Shown: one piece after another, positions 1-10,789 of the stretch
Numbering within the stretch: position 1 is the stretch's first letter
Layout of the letters: the number at the start of each line of letters is the position of its first letter
NCBI GenBank assembly: GCA_023091735.1
Contig: JALKBU010000442.1
Span: forward strand, 1 to 39,796
DNA: 39,796 nucleotides
Source of the DNA: Trichomonas tenax
Taxonomy: Eukaryota > Parabasalia > Trichomonadida > Trichomonadidae
Reading direction: 5' to 3'
The notes under the pieces: generated by a model
Database searches by the model: none
What the model saw: only the letters and a program-made list of their open reading frames with translations
What the model was told of the DNA's origin: nothing
Position numbers and translations under genes: made by a program

Positions 1-2
1 AT

Positions 3-152
3 GATAGAAACAAAGCACCTTATAAAAGAAATACTTATACGAATAATGATGGAAATCATACGCATAGTGTTTACGGTAATACTCAAAATACAGGAAACGG
101 TACTGATTACATGCCGCCGTTCATGACCGTTTATGCATTCGTAAGGGTTGAA
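3..152 (+). CDS. C-terminal fragment of phage-tail-collar-like protein (probable Maverick/Polinton-type element)
   Basis: This reading frame is open from the window edge and ends at TAA (150-152), so only the last 49 residues of a longer protein are visible. It contains DGNHTHSVYG and ends DYMPPFMTVYAFVRVE. A histidine-rich NHTHS segment followed by a terminal PPF/Y-x-x-V-Y-A-F/W-x-R block is the usual end of phage tail-collar and short-tail-fibre domains. The protein at the other end of the window ends in a clearly related way (DYMPPYITVYAWYRTK), but the two differ enough to be separate copies or subfamilies. I infer a Maverick/Polinton or related viral element because such large elements are abundant in trichomonads; no polymerase, integrase or terminal repeat is visible here to prove it. 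The 5' part lies outside the window. Confidence 0.6.
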
Positions 153-449
153 TAAAACTGAATGACCACTAAAATAATTTTTCAAATTTCTTAACTCATA
201 AATCCTTTCGCTTTCTTTCATTAGTTAGTTAGTCAAAAATTATTTTTAAAAAACTGATTAGATTTTATAAAGTCATTAGTTTCAAAATCAATTTTAACGT
301 TAATTTTGTAAGAAATGAAAAATTTATTCTCTATTTGGGGGGGACCTAACTTTGTACTACTAACTCTGATGTGTAAATATATATCATTAATAACTTATGA
401 ACTTACAAATATCGTTTTTATAATTTGTGAACTTCAGTAATTATATAAA

Positions 450-497
450 AAGATGTTCGCTGAGCCGTGGCGAAGTCACGGTGAATGCGAACATCTT
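450..497. repeat. GC-rich hairpin with 11-bp outer stem
   Basis: AAGATGTTCGC at 450-460 is the exact reverse complement of GCGAACATCTT at 487-497. Inside it, CCGTG (465-469) pairs with CACGG (477-481). The structure stands out from the very AT-rich surroundings. It could be a fold-back element, an element terminus or a structured RNA; nothing decides between these. Confidence 0.6.
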
Positions 498-601
498 ATT
501 ACTAACTCTATCTAGTTTAGAAAAAATGGCGTCACTTCTCTCTATCTCAAATCAAATTATATATTTTATTAAATAATTATGCTATTTTTAGGGAAGGTTT
601 T

Positions 602-664
602 GGAGGGGCTATGCCCTCCCAAAAAATCCTCGCGCCGAGCGAAAGCGAGGCGCGAGGATTTTTT
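602..664. repeat. Two adjacent strong hairpins, the second with a perfect 16-bp stem and T run
   Basis: GGAGGG (602-607) pairs with CCCTCC (614-619). Directly after it, AAAAAATCCTCGCGCC (621-636) is perfectly complementary to GGCGCGAGGATTTTTT (649-664), with GC-GAAA-GC able to form an inner tetraloop hairpin. A GC stem followed by a T run looks like a terminator of bacterial or RNA polymerase III type, but no transcript is evident upstream. It lies about 450 bp beyond the 3' end of the tail-collar gene and may belong to the end of that element. Confidence 0.6.
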
Positions 665-933
665 TTGCATACATTTTTACACAAAAAGTGACCATTTCCG
701 CATACTTAGCTTTTTCATGTTTTTTTTTCGAAAAAAATCGCAATCTATACGTTAAGCAAATTCTGACAAATTATGTGATTTTGCGTATCTCGAAAACTAA
801 AAGACAAATTTCAAAAATATTCTGGATATAGTATATATGTATATACTGTATTTATTATGCAAAATTTCAAGCAAAAATACAAGGATATCCTTGGTTGATA
901 CACCTTTTATATCGATAATAATTTTAAAAATTC

Positions 934-972
934 TTTCAAAAGTGACTCTGCTATGGTACATCACTTTTGAAA
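934..972. repeat. Perfect 12-bp inverted repeat containing the AAAAGTGA motif
   Basis: TTTCAAAAGTGA (934-945) and TCACTTTTGAAA (961-972) are exact reverse complements around a 15-base spacer. The arm contains AAAAGTGA, the same word that recurs next to several gene starts in this window. No gene is evident on either side. Confidence 0.5.
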
Positions 973-2016
973 CAATTTCTTTAATCGTTATGCCTTGAAT
1001 TTTGAGATCAAATTGTCCTTAGGTTTTTCACCTTGAAATGATAATAAAAATCGATTTTTAGTGGGTATGATAACCTTATTCACTTCATCTGATTTGCAAA
1101 AGCCGTTAATATTTTTAATGGACGTCTCTTTGTATTCCATCAAATTTTAAGGACCAGACTTCTATACCAGATCACTATTGACCAGAAACTCAACTCCATT
1201 CTTAATATTTGAGTGATTCCAATATTAGATATTGTTATTTCTTTGACCTACCTTAAAAAGAAGCATACAATCCATTTCTCCCATGACTATAGTTTTAATA
1301 TTGTTATATAAATTGTTGTTTTAATAAAAATACACCCCGAAAAATAGATTTTTTATATTTCAAGGTTAAAACCGTTGGAAAATTTAAAATGCTCAAAATT
1401 CAATGTATAACGATTTTATAATTGACATACGAAGACATATATTATTGTTTCAATAAATTCACAAAAATAACTATTTGAATAGTTTATTTGCGGCTCGAAA
1501 AATTTTTTTTGAGTATAGTATCTATTCAATCTGTAAAGGAAAAGAAAACTGCGTTTAAGGCATTTAACCTTATAATGCTGTAACCAACTTTGTTCTTCGG
1601 TCATTTGTTTCTTCGCTTTCTGAGATAAACGAATTTTGTTAATTCAATGCCTTTGGATTTGGGATCTATTCTTTTTACAGTTTATAGTAACAAAGTTTTG
1701 GTTGTTGTTATAAAGATGAAAACGAAATTTTGCTCATTTTGATTTTGCAATAGCGAAGCTATATTTCTACTTATAACATTGTGCTCCAGCAAGCTTTTTT
1801 AAAATAATGATTTTCTAAAAAAATAAAAAAACAACCAAAAGTTTATAGATAAGAGATTAGAAATCGCTAAACCTCATTACAATATATCATATTCGCTAGA
1901 AATCAAAATTTAAATGTGCAAAAAAAAAATTCGAGAATGGTATTCAAAAGAAACAAAACATGAAAAACTCACAAAACTGATATATCTCAAAAATAATTCA
2001 GAAATTAAAAATTGGT

Positions 2017-2350
2017 ATGGCAAAAAAACCAGGAAACAACAAAAAAAAGCAATTGAAATATCAACAAACAAACGATAGGATCAAAGAGTGTAGAAGACCA
2101 AAAAAAACTGTAAAAAAATAAAAACCAAAAATAAGAAATGAAAAAAAAAAAACAGAATTTTTCCCAATCGTAAAAGTCGCAAAATCAAACCAACAAACAA
2201 GTAAAGAACTATCAATTTTGTTTAAACAAGGTCGTTTTTTTCGAAAAATTATTTTCCTAAGTAAAAGTCGTAAAAAAAAGAACCCTGAGGAGCGAAAGTT
2301 AAGAGGAGGTACTGATGAAGAAATAATTGATGCAATTTTGAAGGTTTGAG
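2017..2350 (+). pseudogene. Lysine-rich decayed coding debris
   Basis: An ATG frame at 2017-2121 encodes a 34-residue, lysine-rich peptide beginning MAKKPGNNKKKQLKY. It is followed in another frame by an open stretch (about 2140-2350) reading through KSRKKKNPEERKLRGG and TDEEIIDAILKV before a stop. The charged, non-random composition suggests remnants of a coding sequence rather than plain AT-rich DNA. The A-rich composition alone can produce lysine runs, however, so this is weak. I do not recognise a family. Confidence 0.25.
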
Positions 2351-3549
2351 CTAAAAAAATTTTTGGAAAAATGAAAAAAAGTTAAAAAAAGAAATTTTTC
2401 GAAATGCGAACAGGAAAACTTGAATACATTGGGGAATGGGTCATTAGGGAGCACCGATGACCTGATTAAAGCTCATTAAAAAGAATTTCAAAATGATAAA
2501 AGGAAAATTAAAAAAATAAAATTGAATCATCATTGAAAATTTTCACATAAAAATTAATAACTCAGATTTATTTTTGGAAGCGTTTAATGATTAAATGTTT
2601 TTGAATATCGATTTACAAAAATTCAAAAGCCTTTCAAAGTTCGAAACTTGTTATATTTGGATTATAGATAACGTGCAATCGCTGTGATCGTAGTTTAAAA
2701 ATAAACGATGTGACTCTCAAAATATATATTTTTTTTCTAAAACCTCAGTGAAATATTCTGAGGTATTCGATTTGATTTTGAATGTCACTTTTAATTTTTA
2801 ACTGAGGTCTTTTAAATAATTTTTGTCATTTTAATTTTTCAAACTCGAATTTTGTTGATTTGATTCTCTTTTTGTTTAAACTGTAGTTTGTGTACTTTTC
2901 GTTTGATTTCGTTCCTTAACATACTTTTTTTCGAACTTTTTTCTAACTTTCTACCCAAACTAAACCAAAATTTCCATTTTTTAGCAATTTCCGAGTTTAG
3001 ACCAACGATTCGTCGCCATCATCTGATGCAGTTCGCTTTTATTTCTCTTTATTTTTTCTTTCAACTTTTTTTTTCTTCACTCAAGTTACTAACTCGTTTT
3101 TTCCATTTTATCAACAAAGTACCTTGAAAACGCTTATTTATAATCTCTACCTGATGATTTTCCTAATTACTTTTTTTCGGCGCGTTTTTTATGGCTTTTT
3201 TTTAAAAAAAAAACTTCAAACTTCCCGTAAAACAAGAAACCTCTTTATTAAAGACCTATAAAGCAACTTTTCGAGCTTTTCGCTACGACAGGCTTCTTAC
3301 GAATTTGAACGAAAAATTTTTTTGGTTGCAAATAATTTTCCACAGTTAAAGTAACAAAATACTCTTCATTCTAAGCTCCCTTGTGCCTTTTCGAAACCTT
3401 GTTTTTTGTTTTTTTTTTACCTTTTTCATATTTGTTCAGTGATGAAAAAAAGTTTATGGAAAAAATAAAAATTTCCCTAAAGATGGTTATCTGAGTTGTT
3501 CATCTGATACTGATCATGGTTTGGTTTGTTTTATCTCTGCGGCTCTATA

Positions 3550-3572
3550 TTTTTTTTTTTTTTTTTTTTTTT
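3550..3572. repeat. 23-base T homopolymer
   Basis: This is an uninterrupted run of T within a T-rich block. It is a simple repeat, prone to length variation and assembly error. Confidence 0.9.
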
Positions 3573-4918
3573 GAAAAATTTTATTTTAACACCTCTTATT
3601 CTTTGTTGAGAATACGATACCATTTTGATTCATATCTTCTTTGCTGCACTTATATTCTTGTGAAATTTGTTTTTTGTTTTATTTTGGAATTTTATTTCCA
3701 TGAGAAAAAAAAAATATCTCCTAAATAATTTTATGTTGAGAAAAGAACTTCTTTATGAATGCGAAAATGAATCCAGAGTGTTTATCTTTCGAATAATTTT
3801 TTTTCGATCTTTCATCGACAATTTTTATGAGATTTACGAGAATTTATATTCTTTGTTGTGAATATATTCGGAACACTGACAATTTTCGAAACTTGATTTG
3901 TTCAGAAAAATGTTGGAAATCAAAATATTGAACAATAAACTTTTTAGTCTGCCAATGATTTGGAAATCATTCTTTGGTATACTTTGAGGTTTTTTTGCGA
4001 TCTATAAAGTTATTTTATTCAGAAATTCGTGATATATATTTTTGAAATTGATATCTAGTTTGACTTATTCGTTAAAGTCGATATATATTAGATATTCGAT
4101 AGCTATAGTACTTAACCCTATGCTTCTTTTGTCGATTGATTTCATTTTTTTTACGCAAAATATTATATTGACTCATTCGACCGTTAGTTATTAAGGAGCA
4201 ATTTAATTAATCAATCTGATCTCTTTTCTAGGTTGGTTATCTTATTTTTGTTTATTATTTAGTGAAAAAATATACAAATTTGGAATTATGTGTATGCAGA
4301 AGTGGACATAGTAAGGAAATTAACCCTTCATTTTACTGTTATGTCCAATTTTTTTCAATTTTAAAGATAATATTTTTGTTCTTGATCGAATCAACATTTT
4401 AGAATTAGCGTGAAAGTTATTGATCGGGAATTGAATATCAAATCATCCGTGATACATCTCGAGCATCGTTTTGATCGACTTAAATTTTACATTACAAATC
4501 TTTAGCATCTAACCATTTAATTATCATATATTTCTTTGCAGCGATATATATATTATTGTAGCAATTCGTAATTGTCTAATTTTTGATGATCCTTGAGATT
4601 TCACAATTTTCCAACACGAATGATGTTATTTTTTGGTGAAAAATATTGGAAAATTCGATGATAGTTCATATCTTTAAGTAAAACTCAATGAGGATCTTGA
4701 GCCAAAATAATTTGGACATCTATTGTTCAAAAACATTTTTAATTGATACATCCATGCTGTAAGAGTTTCTTTTTCGATATATAGTTTGCGGCTTTAATAC
4801 AGATCAATATTGTAAATGATGTCGCAAAACAATAATTCAATATTAATGAAAAAACATGAGAAAAACAGTCTAAAGTAAGGAAAACCACCCGAATATTCAC
4901 AATATACTACATACAAGA

Positions 4919-5805
4919 TTAAATGCTTTGGATTAACTTTGTTCTTCTAATCTTTGGTTGAATAATGAACAACGAGTGAGGCAATATTCCGTTTCTCGTG
5001 GTCAATTTTATGTTTTGGAGAGACCTCTTCACGATTTTCGTCTCAGATTCCTTGAATTGAGAAAAATTAAGCAGATCAGTGATTGTTGGTCTTTTTGTAG
5101 GATCTTTCTCGTGGCACATGTTTATGACGTTCGCATAGAACTCATCCTTGACGTATTCGAGTCTTGGAGGGAGAGTTAACAAGTTTTGGCAAATCGTTTT
5201 TCTGTCCTGCCCACGGCAATTCACCTGTTGCCATTATGAAAAACGTAACGCCAATTGCCCATATGTCGGCCTTGAATGGGTCATGAGGCTTATGGATCAA
5301 TATTTCAGGTGTCATGAAAGGAAAAGATCCTGCAAAAGTCTGATCTAGCTCATTATCATCATGCATCGCAGACTCTAATTCTATCATAGAAATCGATCAA
5401 AAAGTTGGCTGGTTTAATGTCCAAATGTGCAACTTTTGCATTGGGGCAAGCACGTATTGCCTTCAAGACGCCGATTGAATATCTCTTCAGCTGGTCCCAA
5501 CTCATATTTCGGTTCCTCTTGAAAACGTATTTTTCAAGAGAAGTTGGACAATACTCCATGAACATGGAAACACAGCTATCATAATATTCATAGTTATAGA
5601 GACAAACGACATTAGAATCGTCAACATGTTTCATGCGATCAACTTCTACTTCGTTGAATTTTGCTTCAATAACTGTCTTCAAAACAAACTCCCGCTTGTA
5701 GACTGGATCATATACTAAGTGGACTACACCAGAACTGCCAGACCCAAAGACATCCCTGTAAACATAGTTTCTGCTCTTGATATACTCTTCGTCTCTTGTA
5801 TTCAT
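4919..5805 (-). pseudogene. Serine/threonine protein kinase, broken by two frameshifts
   Basis: The ATG at 5805 opens a kinase N-lobe with glycine loop GSGSSGVV and lysine in VLKTV, then a catalytic loop HLDIKPANFL. The first frame ends at 5359 in VCDA, exactly where the DFG motif belongs. The domain resumes in a second frame with AGSFPFMTPEIL (APE-like segment) and ADIWAIGVTFFIMATGELPW (subdomain IX), then shifts again near 5180-5220 into a third frame carrying CHEKDPTKRPTI (subdomain XI arginine region), ending at 4919. The three frames together cover one normal kinase domain in the right order. The DFG metal-binding motif is missing at the first junction, so the product would be inactive even if translated. 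Trichomonads have very large kinase families with many decayed copies. Two sequencing errors are possible but less likely, because the first junction also lacks residues. Confidence 0.8.
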
Positions 5806-7695
5806 TATTTTAAACTAAATTTGAATTCAAGTGTATAAACAGTTTATTTCTGCAATATACAATATTTTAATGATATAATATTCCGTACAAAAATTTATTT
5901 GTGGAGAATTGAGAAAAGTATTTAAAATTTTGAATATATTATTTAAATTTTGAGAAGGGTTTATGTTAAGCTAAAAACTTAAAAATACTGATCTACTCTC
6001 TATGTAAAGCCTGGATGATGATTGGGTTATAAAAGTCTTTTCAAAAGCGATTATATTTACGTTGAGTTGCAAAATGGGTGGAAATGATGAAAAACATATA
6101 TTGCAATCCATAAGATTTTGTTTTTGAATACTTTTCAATTTAAAATAGCCCTTTCAATATTTCTATACTTTAAATATTTGAAACATCGGACCATTTAGCA
6201 ATATAATGTTTATGATCCAATACTGATTCTAATATTATCATTAATATTTTTGAATGGACTCAACGAAGTATTCAAATATTTGCATCCATTTTTATTTTCA
6301 TCCCAATATTGATTCATAACAAATTAATAATTGGCCAATTTCCTTTTTAATTATAAATATGATATCAAACATTATTTAATTGCACGTTACAAAATAAAAA
6401 TCTAACAAAATTTTTTTCCCAAAAATGATTCAATTTTACGACGAGAATTCAAATATAAGCTATATCCTGCACTCTTTTTAATGGATATTCCATTAGATTT
6501 TGAAAATTTTTCTTCATAAAAATTTTATTGTTCATTCTTTAAACCATCTGAAATAGTGCTCTTTTGCAATTAATAAATTGAAATATCCATTTTTATAGAT
6601 TGTCTCGATTTACAGATAACTAAATTACGCCATCGAACTACACCACTGTTTTTCGGATAAATAAGAATGGCCGTTAATAGCATTTCAGTACAGAAATGAG
6701 TGAAACCATTTAAAAGCTTTAAGGGTCTATAAAGTGTATAAAAACACTCTAAAGATATATTTGGATAATTTAATGCAGCGAGAACCGCACTCAATATGTT
6801 TTTTAAACATTTGCTGCATTTTATGTATAACTGAGTTTTCGGAGTTATCTAATCCGGCCTTCTTCAACCTATACTTGACCCAATTAGCAAATTTCAGAAT
6901 GACTTTAATTTGAAAATATAAAAGTTGTTTTACAAATTTAAGTGATTGTTCATGAACTATACACTTTGTAGATGCAGGATTCATCGGAATAATAAGAAAA
7001 TAATCGATTTTAAAATGATGGGTCCAAGTTTTTATGTAGTGCTATTAGAAGGTTTATATGCATATATAGTTAATCAACAGTCCACATATAGTTGATCACC
7101 GGCTGTTTCAAGGCATAACTCATGATTTTTGTTCAATTGAACAAATCAATTATCGAATATAATTGAAATCTTATCATATACAAGATACCACACAGTCACA
7201 ATCAAGCTGCCTAAGATATTGTGATCATATTTGATCGCTTATTTCGATATTTTCGATGATCAATAATCTCAGCATTCTCAACAATATAATATAAATAAAA
7301 ACTTGATTCTATTATAGACTATGTATGTTGGATATTAAAAATATACGTTCTTTTATGGATTATACCTTATTTGTGGTATTAAAAAACGAGACTATAAAAA
7401 AAACGAATCATTTTGAAGTGCATCGATCTATTCTTAATGATGATTATTGGAGCCACATTCATCTATGTATCAATGCTTGCTATGTTAATATTCCAATTGT
7501 TGTCCTTAAATTATTTTCCGATATTTGAAGAATGAATTTATAAGGACATGTTTTGTCATTGTTTCTACAATAAACTGATACTTTAGTACATATAGATTCT
7601 ATCCATTAAAAATATAGTTCTTTAGCTGAATGATTTACCAAATAGATCTGATATATTTTTATGTAATTATTTGTTTGGGCAATTAAATTTTTATA
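5806..7695. other. AT-rich intergenic region
   Basis: No gene is recognised. Short open frames exist, for example an 85-codon ATG frame on the minus strand at 6727-6984 (beginning MNPASTKCIVHEQSLKF) and a 67-codon plus-strand frame at 7325-7528, but neither resembles a known family. Around 7058-7100 an 18-20 bp unit (CATATATAGTTAATCAAC / CACATATAGTTGATCACC) is imperfectly duplicated in tandem. Confidence 0.4.
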
Positions 7696-8478
7696 CGCAA
7701 AGTCGGCGAAACTCGTTTTTTAACTCACAGGATTAACTTCTTGCTAAGTTATTGAACCTCAATGTACATAATACTGTTGTGCATGATATATTAAAGAATT
7801 AGCTAACAAAGTCTATATTTCATTAAAATATTAGATATATCTTGCATCAAAAACATTGATTTTCCATGATGTGCTTTACTCATTATAATATATTATATTA
7901 CCATTGTATAGCATTTTTCTAACGTAAAATATGTTGTTGTCGATGATAAATAGGTAAATCTAATCACAAATATGCTTTTTTTGGAAAAAAGTATTCCAAT
8001 TGTTTTCACAGGACCTCTTTTTGATGTTCACTTTTGTCATAGATTCATGATTCTTTTTGCGCGGCTAAATTTGACAAATTTATTAAATTGAGAAGAATAG
8101 AGCAGGAAAATTTGAAAAGAATCATCATTATTTTTGGAGAATAACACACAGAGCTTATGTGTGAACACTTGGAATACTTTTTTGAAAAAAGCTAAAAAGC
8201 ATATTTGTGATTAGATTTACCTATTTATCATCGACAACAACATATTTTACGTTAGAAAAATGCTATACAATGGTAATATAATATATTATAATGAGTAAAG
8301 CACATCATGGAAAATCAATGTTTTTGATGCAAGATATATCTAATATTTTAATGAAATATAGACTTTGTTAGCTAATTCTTTAATATATCATGCACAACAG
8401 TATTATGTACATTGAGGTTCAATAACTTAGCAAGAAGTTAATCCTGTGAGTTAAAAAACGAGTTTCGCCGACTTTGCC
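7696..8478. mobile_element. 783-bp fold-back MITE-like element, flanked by TA (mariner/Tc1 type inferred)
   Basis: The sequence at 7697-7980 is the perfect reverse complement of 8194-8477: 284 bp with no mismatch that I could find by line-by-line comparison. Imperfect complementarity continues inwards to about 8010 and 8159, leaving a short unrelated centre. Both termini read GCAAAGTCGGCGAAACTCG inwards, and each end is flanked by TA (7694-7695 and 8479-8480), the target site duplicated by mariner/Tc1 transposases. There is no transposase gene, so this is a non-autonomous element. Identical arms suggest recent insertion, or conversion between arms. Trichomonads carry mariner elements; assignment to that superfamily rests only on the TA and is an inference. 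Confidence 0.8.
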
Positions 8479-9769
8479 TATCAATTTTAGACAAGCCCAG
8501 ATCTGATTTGTACAAAATGGCAATGTAAATGATATCATTGAAGTTCATTTAAGAGATTCAAATAGAATGCACTTGATGGTGAACAAATAACATCAAAAGC
8601 ATGCATTTTGCAATAAGGTTAATTTATTGTTTTCTCTGATGAATTTGTTGGGCATTTACTGCATTGGAATTAAATCAAAACTAATTCGTAAATAAATTCG
8701 TATTGTGGCATTACACATATGACCTGTTTATTATAAATTTGCATCTATTTATATGCATAATAAAAGTAGACCAGCAAAAATTTAATATAATATCCCTTAG
8801 AATGTATGAAACTATACATTGGTCGTCTATGACGTTAATTTGTATATTAATAGCTTGTTTAAACATTTTGTCATTTAATTTTGTTTTATTTTGCATGAAA
8901 ACATTTAATTTAGATTAATTTCGGTGCTAAACCACACTAAAGGATATGTTAATAATGGAAAAGCAAAGCTGCAAGTTAAATACTCTTTTGAGCACAAAAA
9001 GGTCAAAAATTGGATCGTGATAATTGAAGGCTCTTGCTAAAGTATTATTAAGCATATGGTGCAGTTTGGACTAAACATAATTTGTACTCAATTACTCGAA
9101 TTCGAGTCATATAATTGTAAGTTTAGAAAAAATGATGCAAAATGGAGAACCTTTTGTGAAAATACCTTGAGTTCGATAGCTTAATTGAATTGTAGCATTC
9201 CTGAAGCTCAATATTGAGGTCTTATCATATTGAATTATTAAGAAAATCGAAAATCGCGGATAATGAACATACAATCACGCAACACATCTTAGTGACATCA
9301 TTGACATATGCTCAGAATCGGTCGATGCAACTGAATAAAAAACAACAACAGATTTTATCGGAAATAACATGTTATTTCACTGCAAACGCCTAACGCAGAA
9401 GCAGTCCATTCCAAATATATGAATGTTAGACTTCACAATTTGATTGGAGAAGCCATCACTGAATTTGACATCATTTCTGTCATTTGTCAAAAATTATACA
9501 TGTTAAATTTTTAAAGTATTTTCTTGCTGCATTCTGTTTTAAAAACTGTATAACGCCTATTTTTCATGTTTTGAGAGAAATTTATTTCAATAATTTTTCA
9601 TGCAAAATATTAGCATCGAATCTCCACTCGGCTGATGAAAATGTGTTAAGCTGCTTCTATAATGATTACAGTGCCCGGAGAATAGGTCCAAATACTCGTT
9701 GGCGTAATAATTAAGCAATAAACATAGAATTTATAAATAAACAAACAAACTACAGCAAGGCCAACACGG
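8479..9769. other. Intergenic region with possible decayed coding sequence
   Basis: No intact gene is visible. Between about 9262 and 9500 there are open stretches in shifting frames with protein-like composition (for example HILVTSLTYAQNRSMQLN, then after a stop and frame change VRLHNLIGEAITEFD). This looks like an eroded gene; some trichomonad ankyrin-repeat proteins have regions of this character, but I cannot assign it. The 76-codon frame at 9484-9714 begins at TTG, not ATG. Confidence 0.3.
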
Positions 9770-10054
9770 TTAAAGTATTGGATCTATCGATTCTTCTCTC
9801 TTTATCTCCATTGGATTCGAACGCGCACCCCAGAGAAGGAATACTATCATTCCCAGTAGAACAGAGCCCACCAGTGAGGCGAAGTATGCCGCATTCTGTG
9901 AGAAAACATGTGTAAACATAGATAGTCCCAATAAAATGATTCCATTTATAACTAAAAACTGGAGAAAGTTCGATCCTATAAGCTGCACGAGAATGCAGCA
10001 GTCGCCAGTCTCGTATTCTATGATCTCGGATTCTTCGTATGTTTGAGCAATCAT
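9770..10054 (-). CDS. Small membrane protein with two predicted TM segments
   Basis: The gene encodes 94 residues from ATG at 10054. An acidic N-terminus (EESEIIEYETGD) precedes two hydrophobic segments at about residues 29-52 (FLQFLVINGIILLGLSMFTH) and 55-76 (AAYFASLVGSVLLGMIVFLL). A short tail rich in charged residues follows. The ATG stands in a typical AT-rich leader, and composition is more even than in the surrounding non-coding DNA, which supports a real gene. I do not recognise a family; it could sit in the ER or another endomembrane. The next gene downstream on this side is the kinase pseudogene, far away. Confidence 0.55.
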   Translation of the reverse strand: MIAQTYEESEIIEYETGDCCILVQLIGSNFLQFLVINGIILLGLSMFTHVFSQNAAYFASLVGSVLLGMIVFLLWGARSNPMEIKREESIDPIL

Positions 10055-10789
10055 TATTTTAAAATAAAAATTAAAATATAATCGTCATTCACAATTTTTC
10101 TTAGAGACTAAATTTTGCCTCCCATTCAAAAAATTGGATTGAAAACCAAAATATCATTTATTACATGATGATGAGTAATTTTGCAATAAAATTTTTCGTT
10201 TTTGAATAAGAGATGAAAATGGGACTCCTGATGTATATCTTTCAGGTAAAAACTTACGATCAATGATCCAAAAAAAAATTCACAAATGATCGCTGTTGTT
10301 GTTATTTTTATTGCACAAATAATTAATTCATCTCTCAAATGTTCCAAATATAAAACCAAAATTCCACCAATTGAGGCTGGTTAAAAATGTGATGGGATCA
10401 AGTAATGGGTTGGTCCAATTCTCACTGACACTAGCATACGTATACATTGATGGGATTTTAGGTTATAAACTAAATTATTAACTTCAATTGAAAATGTGAA
10501 CAATTTCTGAAGTCACTGTTCATGTACATTCATAGTTCACACCCAGGTCCATACGGAGCTCAGCACATAAACATCAATTAAGATTAAAAAACATTTTCTC
10601 AATAATTTTTAACATTGAACCATTTATCCATTATATCCATAAAGCTTATCAAATTTGTTATATATCAATCGCTTGGTTAAAGGTTTTTGTTATAGATAAT
10701 GAAATTTTATTAAATATTAAGGGTACCAATGATCACAAATCAAATATTTATATGATTTTCATATAGGTGTTATGAATTCAAGAATAAAA
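10055..10789. other. Intergenic region
   Basis: AT-rich spacer between two minus-strand genes. The only longer frame, 10126-10359 on the minus strand, starts with TTG and has no recognisable features. I see no RNA gene or repeat here. Confidence 0.5.

Larger units (their letters stand above)
153..4918. other. 4.7-kb region without recognisable intact genes
   Basis: This AT-rich stretch contains only short open frames with no recognisable product. It holds the end of the probable mobile element, three hairpins (450-497, 602-619, 621-664), a perfect 12-bp inverted repeat (934-945/961-972), a 23-base T run (3550-3572), and a strand-asymmetric block from about 1.9 to 3.9 kb in which A dominates the plus strand first and T afterwards. 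I could not place the exact end of the mobile element or find a target-site duplication. Confidence 0.6.

Noticed and set aside
602..664. Bacterial rho-independent terminator
   Set aside because: The shape fits, but the genome is eukaryotic and no transcription unit ends there; treated as a hairpin repeat.
3516..3861. Phenylalanine-rich frames of 64-70 codons
   Set aside because: They arise from T homopolymers and have no domain, conserved composition or gene-like context.
9484..9714. 76-codon plus-strand frame
   Set aside because: It begins with TTG rather than ATG and has no recognisable domain; kept only as part of possible coding debris.
9810..9835. tRNA T-arm-like GTTCGAATC on the minus strand
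   Set aside because: It lies inside the 94-codon membrane protein frame, and no acceptor, D or anticodon stems could be placed around it.
10126..10359. 77-codon minus-strand frame
   Set aside because: It begins with TTG, lies in AT-rich spacer and shows no recognisable feature.
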